Origin: Actinomadura meyerae
Lineage (GTDB): Bacteria; Actinomycetota; Actinomycetes; Streptosporangiales; Streptosporangiaceae
Direction: 5' to 3'
Assembly: GCF_900188445.1 (NCBI RefSeq)
Contig: NZ_FZOR01000010.1
Coordinates: 62,001 to 126,000 of the forward strand
Length of the DNA stretch: 64,000 bases
Shown: in pieces, positions 25,597 through 34,302 of the stretch
How positions within the stretch are numbered: the first letter of the stretch is position 1
How the letters are laid out: the number at the start of each line of letters is the position of its first letter
Position numbers and translations under genes: made by a program
Notes under the pieces: model-generated
Database searches by the model: none
What the model saw: the letters and a program-made list of their open reading frames with translations, nothing else
Told to the model about the DNA's origin: nothing

Positions 25597-26364
25597 ATGA
25601 CCACAGCCGTCGCCGACCAGCAGCGGGAGGCGGGTACCGCCGCGTCCCGCGGCGACGCGCGACCACCCGTCCGCATCGGCAGGCCGCGCGGACCGATATC
25701 GTCTGTGGGACACGACGCCGCAGGCCGGGCCAGGGCCGAGGGCGCCACAGCCGAGGGGGTGGGACAGGTACCGGGCACCACGGAGACCGTGGAGCAGCGC
25801 CAGGAGCGGTTCCAGCGCGACGTGCTCCCGTTCTTGGACCAGTTGTACTCGGCCGCGCTGCGCATGACGCGCAACCCGGCCGACGCCGAGGACCTCGTCC
25901 AGGAGACGTTCGCCAAGGCGTTCGCGTCCTTCCACCAGTTCAAGGAGGGGACGAACCTCAAGGCGTGGCTCTACCGCATCCTGACCAACACGTTCATCAA
26001 CTCCTACCGCAAGAAGCAGCGCCAGCCGCAGCAGGCCGCCACCGAGGACATCGAGGACTGGCAGATCGCGCGCGCCGAGTCGCACACCTCCAGCGGGCTC
26101 AAGTCGGCGGAGGCCGAGGCCCTGGAGCACCTGCCCGACTCGGACGTGAAGCGGGCCCTGCAGGACCTGCCGGAGGAGTTCCGGATCGCCGTCTACCTCG
26201 CCGACGTCGAGGGCTTCGCCTACAAGGAGATCGCCGAGATCATGGGCACGCCCATCGGCACGGTGATGTCCCGGTTGCACCGCGGCCGGCGGCAGCTCCG
26301 CGGCATGCTGGAGGACTACGCTGAGGAGCGCGGCCTGACGCGCGCCACCAGGGGGTCATCATGA
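25597..26364 (+). CDS. sigR: ECF sigma factor SigR (disulfide-stress response)
   Basis: A 255-residue sigma factor, close to Streptomyces SigR over its core. Region 2 contains [60 protein letters not shown] in the DNA, and region 4 has the helix-turn-helix around [18 protein letters not shown]. The first 60 or so residues are an extra extension of low conservation. GGAGG lies eight bases before ATG 25597. An in-frame GTG at 25759 would give a form without the extension, as in Streptomyces where a long unstable form and a short stable form exist. The stop overlaps rsrA by four bases. Confidence 0.95.
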   Translation: MTTAVADQQREAGTAASRGDARPPVRIGRPRGPISSVGHDAAGRARAEGATAEGVGQVPGTTETVEQRQERFQRDVLPFLDQLYSAALRMTRNPADAEDLVQETFAKAFASFHQFKEGTNLKAWLYRILTNTFINSYRKKQRQPQQAATEDIEDWQIARAESHTSSGLKSAEAEALEHLPDSDVKRALQDLPEEFRIAVYLADVEGFAYKEIAEIMGTPIGTVMSRLHRGRRQLRGMLEDYAEERGLTRATRGSS

Positions 26365-26657
26365 GCTGTGGGAACCACCACGAGACGCCCTGCGACGAGG
26401 TCCTCGCGCGGGTCTACACCTACCTGGACGGCGAGCTCGACCAGGGCGGCTGCGGCGAGGTGCGCCAGCACCTCGACGAGTGCGGGCCGTGCCTGCGCGA
26501 GTACGGGCTCGAAGAGGCCGTCAAGAAACTGGTGAACAAGTCCTGCGGGTGCGAGCAGGCGCCCACCGACCTGCGCGCCAAGGTCCTCGGCCGCATCGAG
26601 GAGATCTGCGGCGAGATCCAGGCGTCCGGAGGCGCGGACAGGTCCGAGAGCGTCTGA
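26361..26657 (+). CDS. rsrA: redox-sensing zinc anti-sigma factor RsrA
   Basis: A 98-residue zinc-containing anti-sigma factor. The key residues sit at exactly the Streptomyces positions: Cys11, His37, Cys41 and Cys44 (HLDECGPC). Oxidation of the cysteines should release zinc and SigR. Three further cysteines near the C-terminal half (KSCGCE) are also typical. The ATG overlaps the sigR stop (ATGA). The last codons and stop are part of a two-copy tandem repeat. Confidence 0.95.
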   Translation: MSCGNHHETPCDEVLARVYTYLDGELDQGGCGEVRQHLDECGPCLREYGLEEAVKKLVNKSCGCEQAPTDLRAKVLGRIEEICGEIQASGGADRSESV

Positions 26658-26683
26658 CGCCTGTCCGAGAGCGTCCGACGGCC
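26642..26683 (+). repeat. two tandem 21-bp units overlapping the rsrA stop codon
   Basis: Units at 26642-26662 and 26663-26683 share GTCCGAGAGCGTC. The first holds the rsrA stop TGA; in the second it has become CGA. Confidence 0.8.
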
Positions 26684-26709
26684 GGGCGCCGGGCGGGCGC
26701 TTCGGTATC

Positions 26710-27645
26710 GTGCTGCGGGTGCTGACACTCGTCACCGGCGCGGCCGGGTTCATCGGCTCCCACCTCGTCGACCGGCTCCTCGCCGACGGCCACGAGGTCA
26801 TCGGCGTGGACGACCTGTCGTCCGGCACCAACATCCGGCCGGGCGTCGAGCTGTGGGAGATGGACGTCGCCGACCCGGCGCTGGTGGAGAGGGCCGCGGC
26901 CCGCCGCCCGGAGGTGATCTGCCACCTGGCCGCGCAGGTCAGCGTGCGCGTGAGCGTGTCCGACCCGCTCGGCGACGCCCGCACGAACGTGGTGGGCACC
27001 GCCAACGTGCTGGAGGCGGCCCGCGCCGCCGGCGGGCGCAAGGTCGTGGTCACCTCCAGTTGCGCGGTGTACGGGGTGCCGGACGCGCTCCCCGTCCCGG
27101 CGGACGCCGAGCTTCGTCCCGCGTCGCCGTACGCGGCCTCGAAGGTCGCCGGCGAGGTGTACGCGGGGATGTACAGGCAGCTCCACGGCATCGACTTCAC
27201 GACGCTGACGCTGGCGAACGTGTACGGGCCGCGGCAGACGCCCGAGGGCGAGGCGGGCGTCGTGTCGATCTTCACCGACGCGCTGCTGTCCGGCCGTCCG
27301 ACGAAGGTCTACGGCGACGGCACGCAGACCCGCGACTACGTCTACGTCCTGGACGTGGTCGACGCGTTCGCGCGCGCCGCCGGGGAGGCGGGCGGCGGCG
27401 GGCGCTTCAACGTGGGCACCGGCCTCCAGACGACCGACCGGGACCTGCACACGCTGGTCGCCGAGGCGGCGGGCGCGCCGGACGACCCGGAGTTCGCCCC
27501 GCCCCGGCTCGGCGACCTGCCCGCGATGGCCGTCGACCCGGCGGCGACGCGCGAGGTGCTCGGCTGGGAGCCGATGACCGCCCTTCCGGAGGGGATCGCC
27601 GAGACCGTCGCCTGGGCGCGCGAGCGCGGCGCCGTGCACGGCTGA
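26710..27645 (+). CDS. NAD-dependent sugar epimerase/dehydratase (extended SDR, GalE-like)
   Basis: A 311-residue extended SDR. The NAD motif is VTGAAGFIGSHLVDRLL, the catalytic Tyr-Lys is SPYAASKVAGE, and CHLAAQVSVRVS and TLTLANVYGPRQ are typical of UDP-glucose 4-epimerase-like enzymes. The true substrate cannot be read from sequence. GTG 26710 is annotated; GTG 26719 gives a start closer to the family norm. A tandem-repeat array begins just after the stop. Confidence 0.88.
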   Translation: MLRVLTLVTGAAGFIGSHLVDRLLADGHEVIGVDDLSSGTNIRPGVELWEMDVADPALVERAAARRPEVICHLAAQVSVRVSVSDPLGDARTNVVGTANVLEAARAAGGRKVVVTSSCAVYGVPDALPVPADAELRPASPYAASKVAGEVYAGMYRQLHGIDFTTLTLANVYGPRQTPEGEAGVVSIFTDALLSGRPTKVYGDGTQTRDYVYVLDVVDAFARAAGEAGGGGRFNVGTGLQTTDRDLHTLVAEAAGAPDDPEFAPPRLGDLPAMAVDPAATREVLGWEPMTALPEGIAETVAWARERGAVHG

Positions 27646-27669
27646 CGGGGTGCGCGCACGCTCCCGGGC

Positions 27670-27867
27670 GCCGTGCGCGGCTCATCGGCTACGCCGTGCG
27701 CGGCTCATCGGCTACGCCGTGCGCGGCTCATCGGCTACGCCGTGCGCGGCTCATCGGCTACGCCGTGCGCGGCTCATCGGCTACGCCGTGCGCGGCTCAT
27801 CGGCTACGCCGTGCGCGGCTCATCGGCTACGCCGTGCGCGGCTCATCGGCTACGCCGTGCGCGGCTG
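27670..27867 (+). repeat. array of eight 23-bp repeats plus a ninth partial unit
   Basis: Eight identical 23-base units, each starting GCCGTGCGCGGCTCATCGG, run from 27670 to 27853. A ninth begins at 27854 and ends GCCGTGCGCGGCTGATC. That last form closely matches the end of the preceding epimerase gene (GCCGTGCACGGCTGA), so the array seems to have grown from the gene's 3' end. All three forward frames are open because 23 is not a multiple of three. I do not call a gene in it. There are no spacers, so it is not a CRISPR. Confidence 0.95.
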
Positions 27868-28484
27868 ATCCGCGGTGGACCGGCTGAATTCGGCTGCATA
27901 CCCCGAAACACGGCGTTGTCGCATTGCGGTTATTTCCATGGGGTGAGTCTTTTTTATCCGAGAGGTACGGTATCGCGGCGGCGCCGTGACCGGCGGGGAT
28001 GAAAAAGGCTCGGGTTGGCGCCGAGTTTGCCGATGCACGTGCATGTTGGTGTGCAGCCGGATTGTGCGCTTACGTTGGGTGTATTCCCCGGGGCAATTGA
28101 TCACCTATGGTGACGGTCGGTTCACGCTTTGCTCAGTTTTTCCCTGACGCCTGTGTGACCTGGGCAGTTCGCGTTAGGCTTATGCCGAAATCAGCGACGG
28201 GAGCACGTGCGCGCCGATGCAATTCGGGGTATGTGCTCGCCCGGGAAGCCGGGCCCCGCGCCCGGCCCCTCGGTAGGCCGGCCGCGAGGCCGGGACGGCC
28301 CGGATCGGCGGGGGGAGGCAAGGAGCCATGCACGAACGCGTGTCGCCGGCGGGACACGGCCGGAGCCCGATCGCCTCGGCGTCGTCGTTGATGCTGACCA
28401 AGGGCGTGTCCTGGGTCTAGGCGTCGGCAGGCGCACAGCACCCCGGCGGCGGCCCGCCATCTCGTCACTCCCCGAGGGGCGGCA
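27868..28484 (+). other. 617-bp intergenic region with structured leader, no gene
   Basis: No convincing coding sequence is seen. The first half is AT-richer than the genome. It has a perfect 12-bp palindrome ATGCACGTGCAT at 28033-28044 and likely holds the promoter for the HD-domain operon. From about 28190 the sequence is highly structured: GGGAGCAC pairs with GTGCTCGCCC, then CCGGGC-CCCGC-GCCCGG and GTGTC-GCCGGCGG-GACAC. A long structured 5' leader is possible, but I cannot match it to a known riboswitch. Confidence 0.4.
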
Positions 28485-29837
28485 ATGCGTGGACTTCCTC
28501 TCGCTGCCTGGGCGTACGTCAGCGGTGTGGTGGCCGTCGCGGCTGGCCTCATCGCGACCTCGTCCTTCGCGGAGCTGGACTGGGGCAAGCTGGTCGTGCT
28601 GGCCCTGCTGTTCCTGGTCTGCGACTCGGCGCCCGCGCGGCTGAACGTCGCGCGCGCCAGGGTGTCGCTGAGCTTCGCCGCGAGCCTGGCCTCGGTGGTC
28701 CTGCTCGGCCCCACCGGCGCCGCGCTGCTCGGCCTGGTCGCCGTCGTCACCGGGCAGCGGTTCTTCGCCCCCGTCAAGCGCGTGTTCAACGGCGCGCAGT
28801 TCGCGCTCAGCGGCTTCGCCTCCGGGACGGTCTTCGAGCTGCTCGGCGGTGACCGCTTCCACCCGGAGAAGGCCCGCTGGGTCGAGCACGTCATCGGCCC
28901 GTTCCTCGGCGCGCTGGTCGCGTTCGTGGTGGTCAACCTGGCGCTCACCGCCGGGGTCCTGCTGCTCAGCCGGCAGGCCGCGCCGCGCGAGCTGCTGCAC
29001 GAGAGCGGCCAGCTCGCCGTCGGCTGCCTCGGCTACGGCATGGTCGGCCTGCTGATCGCCGGGCTGTGGCCGCGGGTCGGGCCGTTCGCCGCCGTGCTCG
29101 TCCTGCTCCCGCTGTTCATCGCCCGGTGGGCGATGGACCAGGCGTACGCGCAGCAGCAGGCGCACGCCGCCACCCTCGCCGCGCTCTGCCAGGCGGTCGA
29201 GACCAAGGACTTCTACACCCGCGGCCACTCCGAGCGGGTGTCCCGCGGCTCGGTGATGATCGCCCAGGAGATCGGGATGCGCGCCGACCGGGTGGAGGCG
29301 ATCCGCTACGCCGGGATGCTGCACGACGTCGGCAAGCTCGGCGTCCCCACGAAGGTGCTGCAGAAGAACGGGCCGATGACGGAGGAGGAGTTCGCCGCGA
29401 TCCAGCTGCACCCGATGCGCGGGCTGGAGATCGTCCGCGAGATCGGGTTCCTGGACGAGGCGCTCGCCGGGATCATGCACCACCACGAGAAGATGAACGG
29501 CCGCGGCTACCCGATGGGCCTGGCCGGCGACGAGATCCCCGAGTTCGCCCGGGTCATCTCGGTCGCGGACGCGTTCGACTCGATGACCTCGACGCGCTCC
29601 TACCGGGCCGCCCGCAGCATCGAGGAGGCGGTGGCCGAGCTGCGCCGCGGGATGGGCGACCACTTCGACCCCGAGATGGTCGAGGCGTTCCTGCGCGCGC
29701 TCGACCGCGAGGGCTGGGAGCCGCCCGACCCGGTCGTGCTGCCGGACGACGACATCGTCGAGACCACCCGTCAGGACCACGACGACCCGAGCGCGCCGCT
29801 GCGGGTCACCGGCGGCGACGAGGTGCGGCACCAGTGA
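28485..29837 (+). CDS. membrane HD-GYP domain protein (possible c-di-GMP phosphodiesterase)
   Basis: A 450-residue protein. Residues 1-230 hold about seven hydrophobic helices, and residues about 240-420 an HD-GYP domain. The metal motif is His280-Asp281 (MLHDVGKLGVP). HHHEKMNGRGYP contains the GYP triplet at 341-343, followed by VADAFDSMTS. Active HD-GYP proteins hydrolyse cyclic di-GMP, so this is the likely role, with the membrane part as sensor. GAGGGG precedes the ATG. It overlaps the next gene by four bases (GTGA), which encodes a second HD protein. Confidence 0.88.
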   Translation: MRGLPLAAWAYVSGVVAVAAGLIATSSFAELDWGKLVVLALLFLVCDSAPARLNVARARVSLSFAASLASVVLLGPTGAALLGLVAVVTGQRFFAPVKRVFNGAQFALSGFASGTVFELLGGDRFHPEKARWVEHVIGPFLGALVAFVVVNLALTAGVLLLSRQAAPRELLHESGQLAVGCLGYGMVGLLIAGLWPRVGPFAAVLVLLPLFIARWAMDQAYAQQQAHAATLAALCQAVETKDFYTRGHSERVSRGSVMIAQEIGMRADRVEAIRYAGMLHDVGKLGVPTKVLQKNGPMTEEEFAAIQLHPMRGLEIVREIGFLDEALAGIMHHHEKMNGRGYPMGLAGDEIPEFARVISVADAFDSMTSTRSYRAARSIEEAVAELRRGMGDHFDPEMVEAFLRALDREGWEPPDPVVLPDDDIVETTRQDHDDPSAPLRVTGGDEVRHQ

Positions 29838-31177
29838 CGACCGGCCGCCTCCACGCCCGGGAGCGGGCCGCGTGGCAGACCATCGACTCCGGCCAGCTGC
29901 TGCTGATCGCGACCGCCGGGCTGTTCGTCGTCGTCGCCGTCACCCAGGTCGCCGCGGTCGGCCTCCGGCAGGCCGACATCGCGATCATCTTCGGCGTGCT
30001 GATCGCCCTGGGCGAGCTGTTCCGCATGGTGATGCCGGGCAACCGGGAGGTCGCCCCGATCGCCACCGCGGGCGCGATGGGGTACGCGCTGCTGGTCGGC
30101 GTCGGGCCCGAGGGCGCCCCGCCGGACGCGCCGCTCGGCGTCGTCCCCGCCGCGCACTCCGCGCTGCAGGTCGTCGCCGTCACCGCGGTCGGCATGCTGG
30201 TCGGCTCGCTGCCGCACATCGCGGTGGGCCGGATGCCGCGGCCGGACGCGATGGCCCGCCGGCTGTTCAACGTCGCCGTCATCGCGCTGTGCTTCCGGCC
30301 GGTGCTCACCCTCGACCTCGCCTGGTACCTGCTGCTGGCCGTGATGGGCCTGGTCGTGGTCGCGTCCTGCTTCAGCGACGTGCTGATCGCCGCGGTGATC
30401 CGGGCGGAGGCCGTCCGGGCGCGGTTCGGCATCGCGCTGCGCGACGAGATCGAGGCGAAGATCGCGCTGTGCGCGGCGACCAGCGCGACCGCCATGCTGA
30501 TCGCGGTCGCGACGACCGCGATGGGCGCGGCCGCGCTGCTGATCTTCACCGTGCCGATCCTGGTGACGCAGTTCGCGTTCCGCCGCTACGCCGGGATCCG
30601 CGCCACCTACCTGGAGACCGTCCGGGCGCTGTCGCGGGTCACCGAGGTCGGCGGGTACGTGGAGGCCGGGCACTCCCGGCGGGTCGCGCGGCTCGCGGTC
30701 GCGATGGGCCGCGAGCTCGGCATGGCCGAGGAGGAGCTGCTCGAACTGGAGTACGCGGCGCTGATGCACGACATCGGGCAGCTGTCGCTCGGCGACCCGA
30801 TCCCGGGCGGCGCGACCGTGCTGGCCTCCCCGGCCGAGCAGCGCCGCATCGCTGAGCTGGGCGCCGAGGTGATCAAGCAGACCGGGGTACTGGACCGGGT
30901 GGCGCACGTCGTGCAGCTGTCCTCGCACCCGTACCGGACGGGCCGCGACCCGGCGGGCGACGCGTCCGGCGACGCGGCCGACCGGCCGCTGCCGCCGCCG
31001 CTCGCCAGCCGCATCATCAAGGTCGCCAACGCCTATGACGACCTCGTCGGCGACTCCGCCGACCGCGACCGGGGCGCCGCCGTGCTGGAGCGGCTCCGGC
31101 TCGACTCGGCCGCCGAGTACGACCCGACGGTCGTGGAGGCGCTGAGCCGCGTCGTGGACCGGCGGCCCCGTCCGTAA
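29834..31177 (+). CDS. membrane HD-domain protein with degenerate HD-GYP motif
   Basis: A 447-residue paralogue-like partner of the preceding protein: a multi-helix membrane region (about 20-240) and a C-terminal HD domain. The HD pair is kept (His312-Asp313, LMHDIGQLSLGDP), but the GYP block is replaced by VQLSSHPYRTGRDP and there is no HHE triplet. It may bind rather than cleave nucleotide, or pair with the upstream enzyme. The GTG start overlaps the previous stop. Its last 145 bases are overlapped on the other strand by the CopD-CtaG gene. Confidence 0.82.
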   Translation: MTTGRLHARERAAWQTIDSGQLLLIATAGLFVVVAVTQVAAVGLRQADIAIIFGVLIALGELFRMVMPGNREVAPIATAGAMGYALLVGVGPEGAPPDAPLGVVPAAHSALQVVAVTAVGMLVGSLPHIAVGRMPRPDAMARRLFNVAVIALCFRPVLTLDLAWYLLLAVMGLVVVASCFSDVLIAAVIRAEAVRARFGIALRDEIEAKIALCAATSATAMLIAVATTAMGAAALLIFTVPILVTQFAFRRYAGIRATYLETVRALSRVTEVGGYVEAGHSRRVARLAVAMGRELGMAEEELLELEYAALMHDIGQLSLGDPIPGGATVLASPAEQRRIAELGAEVIKQTGVLDRVAHVVQLSSHPYRTGRDPAGDASGDAADRPLPPPLASRIIKVANAYDDLVGDSADRDRGAAVLERLRLDSAAEYDPTVVEALSRVVDRRPRP

Positions 31178-33012
31178 CGTGCGAACGGTCCATGACGCGC
31201 GGACGGCCCGCGGCGGCGCCGGGCGAGCGTGTGGGCGGCCTGCGCCGCGGTGACGGCCGCGGCGGTGGTCCACAGCAGCAGCGCGCCGAGGTGCTGGTCG
31301 TCCAGCGGTGGTGCGCCCCACGTGCGGCCGAGGTCCTCGTACCAGTTGCCGTGGACGGTCCCGTCCCGCATGAGCGCCACCCCGGCGATCACGTGCAGCG
31401 GCAGGACGGCCGCCGGGGCCGAGGTGCCCGTCGAGCCGTGGAAGTAGGCCAGTCCGGCGGCGAGGAAGGCGACCATGGTGAGCGAGTGGAGCGCGTGGTT
31501 GGAGAGCGACGGCGGGAACAGCGGCGACACGTACCACGCGTAGAGGCTGAGTAGCAGCAGCGGGCACGCGACCACGGGACGGCTGAGCGCCCGCAGCCCC
31601 CGGCTGTCCGCTGCGGCGGTGAGCAGAGCGCGGCTCTCCCCGCGCATGGCCCGCAGCCCCAGCCGCGCCGGAGCCCCGTACAGCAGCAGCGGCGGCGCGA
31701 TGAGCCCGACGAGGACGTGCTGGATGGCGTGCGCGCTGAACAGCACCATGCTGTACCGGGAGATGCCGCTCGCGGTGGCGAGCAGCAGGACGAGCAGGCC
31801 GGCGGCCCAGGCCGCGGTGCGGCGCGGCGGCCAGTCCCGGACGCGTGCGACGCCCGCCCCGTACAGGACGGCCGCGGTGGCGATCAGCACGGCGAACAGC
31901 GGGTCGATCCACCAGTCCAGCAGGTACGGGCCGACGCCGGCCGGGCCGGGCAGCGGGAAGCCGAGCCGCAGCGCGACGACGTCGAGGGTGTCCGGGGCGT
32001 TCTCGGGCGGCGGCGTGCGGGACAGCCCGGCGGCGAGCGCCATCGTCGCCGCCATCACGAGGACCTCGACCGCGCCGAGGCGCAGGAAGGGGCGGGGGCC
32101 CGTCCCGTCCCGCAGCGCGGGGAGCGTCGCGCGGCGGTGCCACCAGCCGATGGCGCCGAGCAGGACGAGCGCGGCGCCTTTCGCCACGACCAGCATCCCG
32201 TACCGGGAGCCGAGGTGGACGCCGCCGAGCCGCACCCAGGCGTTGACCGCGCCGCTGGCGCCGGCGACGGCGAACGCGGCGAGCGCGAGGCCGCTGTAGC
32301 GCTCGGCGACGCGGGGGAGGCCGCCCCGCATGTCCGGCGCGAGGGTGACCAGGGCGACGAGCCCGCCGACCCACAGCGCGACGCCGGTGACGTGGGCGGC
32401 GAGGCTCCAGACGGCGAGCGCGTGGTTCGCGGCGCTCGCGGCGTGCCCGGTGAACAGCGGCGGCAGCATGGCGGCGAGCGCGCCCGCGAGCAGGTACCCG
32501 GCGCCGCCCGCCGCGCGGGGCAGGCTCGCGGCGACCGAGAGGGCGAGCGCGGCGGCGAGGACCAGCAGCAGCGCCCGGCCCTGCGGCAGCTCGACGAGCA
32601 GCGTCCGCAGCATGTTCCCGGTGACGCCGCCGAGGCCCGTCCCGAAGAGGTCGAGGACGGTGAACACGATCAGCGCCAGCGTGCACAGCGCCCACGCCAG
32701 CGCGGTCAGCGACGCGGCGCGCAGGCAGCGGCGGCCGGTGCGGGACGTCCCCGGCACGAACACGGCGGCGACCAGCAGCCACCCGACCGTCAGGACCGCC
32801 GCGACGTCGCCGCCGAGCTTGGCGACCGACAGGCCGGTCTTGGTCAGCGCCCCCGCCCGCGACAGGCCGGGGACGGCGGTCTCGCTGAACGCGCCCCCGA
32901 GCCGCACCACGAGCGCGAGGACGACCAGCGCGACCGCGGCGGCGCCGATGCCGAGCATCGTCCGGTCGGTGCGGGCCGCGGGCGGGCCGGGGGTCGCCTC
33001 GGGTGCCGTCAC
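31033..33012 (-). CDS. CopD - CtaG (caa3-type) fusion membrane protein
   Basis: A 659-residue protein with about 15 membrane helices. Residues about 15-310 resemble the copper-import protein CopD (GHAASAANHALAVWSLAAHVTGVALWVGGL with conserved histidines). Residues about 330-610 are the CtaG/caa3 assembly domain (WWIDPLFAVL; FSAHAIQHVLVGLIAPPLLLYGAP). This fusion is common in actinobacteria and is linked to copper delivery to cytochrome oxidase. The natural end should lie near ARRRRGPSARHG. The frame instead runs on for about 45 Ser/Arg-rich residues antisense to the HD gene. The start is GTG 33012. Confidence 0.88.
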   Translation of the reverse strand: MTAPEATPGPPAARTDRTMLGIGAAAVALVVLALVVRLGGAFSETAVPGLSRAGALTKTGLSVAKLGGDVAAVLTVGWLLVAAVFVPGTSRTGRRCLRAASLTALAWALCTLALIVFTVLDLFGTGLGGVTGNMLRTLLVELPQGRALLLVLAAALALSVAASLPRAAGGAGYLLAGALAAMLPPLFTGHAASAANHALAVWSLAAHVTGVALWVGGLVALVTLAPDMRGGLPRVAERYSGLALAAFAVAGASGAVNAWVRLGGVHLGSRYGMLVVAKGAALVLLGAIGWWHRRATLPALRDGTGPRPFLRLGAVEVLVMAATMALAAGLSRTPPPENAPDTLDVVALRLGFPLPGPAGVGPYLLDWWIDPLFAVLIATAAVLYGAGVARVRDWPPRRTAAWAAGLLVLLLATASGISRYSMVLFSAHAIQHVLVGLIAPPLLLYGAPARLGLRAMRGESRALLTAAADSRGLRALSRPVVACPLLLLSLYAWYVSPLFPPSLSNHALHSLTMVAFLAAGLAYFHGSTGTSAPAAVLPLHVIAGVALMRDGTVHGNWYEDLGRTWGAPPLDDQHLGALLLWTTAAAVTAAQAAHTLARRRRGPSARHGPFARYGRGRRSTTRLSASTTVGSYSAAESSRSRSSTAAPRSRSAESPTRSS

Positions 33013-33044
33013 GGCCGGTGGTACGCGTCCGGCCCCGCCCCCGG

Positions 33045-33108
33045 TTCAGTCGGGGCGGGGTTCGGCGTGGGCGGGGGGCGGCGTGGGCGGGGTTCAGCGC
33101 GGGCGGGG
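33045..33108 (-). repeat. four tandem 16-bp units overlapping the conservon P450 stop codon
   Basis: Units at 33045, 33061, 33077 and 33093, each 16 bases, end in GGGCGGGG or GGGGCGGGG. On the minus strand the first and fourth carry TGA; the first is the stop codon of the P450 gene at 33096-33094. Confidence 0.85.
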
Positions 33109-34302
33109 GTCGGCGGGGCCCGCCGGGGGGAAGACGACCGGCAGGGCGACCATGGCGCGGTGGAACGGGCCGGGGCGCCACTCCAGCGCGTCCCGCGGGA
33201 CGGCCAGCTCCACGTCGGGCAGCCGGTCCAGCAGCACCTCGATGGCGGCGGACGCGATCAGCCGGGCGTGGCTCTTGGCCGGGCAGGTGTGCGGCCCGCC
33301 GGCGAACGACAGGTGCGCGCGGTTGCCCTTCCGGTCGGGGACCGCCCGGGACGGGTCGGTGTTCGCGGCGGCGTAGCCGATCAGGACGGGCTGGTGGGCG
33401 GGCAGCCGGTGCCCGTGGAAGTCGATGTCGCGGCGGGGGAAGGTCGACCCGTAGTTGGCCATCGGCGGGTCGGTCCACAGGATCTCGTCGAGCGCGTCCT
33501 CGACGGGCATGCTGCCGCCGGCCAGGTCGCCGGCGAACCGGTCGTCCGACAGCAGCAGGAGGATGCCGTTGGCGATGAGGTTCTGCTCCGGTTCGGTGCC
33601 GGCGCCGAGCAGCAGCGTGAGCTGGTGGGCCATCTCCTCGTCGTCGAGGGCGGCCGGGTGGCGCATCATCCAGGACGTCACGTCCGCGCCCGGGTTCGCC
33701 CGCTTGTGGGCGACCAGCTCGCCGGTGCCCTCGGCGAGCAGCGCGTTGCCCTCCTCGGCGGACACGGCGTCGAAGATCGCGCTCATGCCGCGGACGAGCT
33801 TGTCGCCGATCTCGCTCGGGCAGCCGAACATCCGGTTGAACACCAGCAGCGGCAGCGAGCGGGCGTACTGCCCTATCAGGTCGGCCTTGCCGTCCGCCGC
33901 GAACCGGTCGATGAGCGTGTCGGCGGCGGTCTGGGTGTGGTCGCGCAGCGACACCGGGTCGATCCGGTCCATGCTGTCGACGATCACCGACCGGAGCCGC
34001 GCGTGGACGGCGCCGTTGGTGAACAGCGCGTTCGGCCGGGACATCATCATCGGCAGCACGGGGCAGCTCGGGCCGACCTCCTCCTCCCACACCTCGCTGC
34101 AGCGCGGGAAGGTGTCCGGGTCGCGCAGGATCTCCAGCGCGGCCTCGTAGCCGATGACCAGCGTCGCCGGGACGCCGGGGGCCAGCTCGACGGGCGCGAG
34201 GTCGCCGTGGGCGCGCATCCGGGCGTAGACGGCGGCGGGGTCGCGGGCGTACTCGGGGCCGTAGAGGGGGAAGCGCTCCGGTTCGGTCATCTGCGCGGTC
34301 AT
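33094..34302 (-). CDS. cvnE: conservon cytochrome P450 lacking the ExxR arginine (CYP157-like)
   Basis: A 402-residue P450. The haem loop is FAGGPHTCPAKS with Cys340 as ligand; proline replaces the usual glycine after the cysteine. The I-helix has LLGAGTEPEQNL. The K-helix motif, normally ExxR, reads E273-I-L-W276 (DEILWTDPP). CYP157 enzymes of Streptomyces conservons are known to lack the arginine and carry EQSLW, so this is probably a conservon-specific feature, not an error. It overlaps the GTPase gene by four bases (ATGA). Its partner substrate and redox proteins are unknown. Confidence 0.9.
   Translation of the reverse strand: MTAQMTEPERFPLYGPEYARDPAAVYARMRAHGDLAPVELAPGVPATLVIGYEAALEILRDPDTFPRCSEVWEEEVGPSCPVLPMMMSRPNALFTNGAVHARLRSVIVDSMDRIDPVSLRDHTQTAADTLIDRFAADGKADLIGQYARSLPLLVFNRMFGCPSEIGDKLVRGMSAIFDAVSAEEGNALLAEGTGELVAHKRANPGADVTSWMMRHPAALDDEEMAHQLTLLLGAGTEPEQNLIANGILLLLSDDRFAGDLAGGSMPVEDALDEILWTDPPMANYGSTFPRRDIDFHGHRLPAHQPVLIGYAAANTDPSRAVPDRKGNRAHLSFAGGPHTCPAKSHARLIASAAIEVLLDRLPDVELAVPRDALEWRPGPFHRAMVALPVVFPPAGPADPRPR

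Noticed and set aside
27670..27867. CRISPR array
   Set aside because: The units are directly adjacent with no spacers, and no cas genes are present.
27650..28002. Open frames over the 23-bp repeat array encoding a periodic peptide
   Set aside because: They follow from a repeat unit that is not a multiple of three. There is no ribosome site and no independent coding signal.
28170..28420. ydaO-type (c-di-AMP) or GEMM (c-di-GMP) riboswitch
   Set aside because: A GACGGGAGC segment and a later GGGGT look suggestive, but the conserved GGGGAACC, GGTGAATC and AGCTAAC elements of ydaO and the GEMM core are absent.
29771..34090. A 1439-codon open frame on the minus strand
   Set aside because: It is antisense or out of frame to four well-supported genes (two HD proteins, CopD-CtaG, P450). 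Its Arg/Pro/Gly-rich content is typical of high-GC shadow frames.
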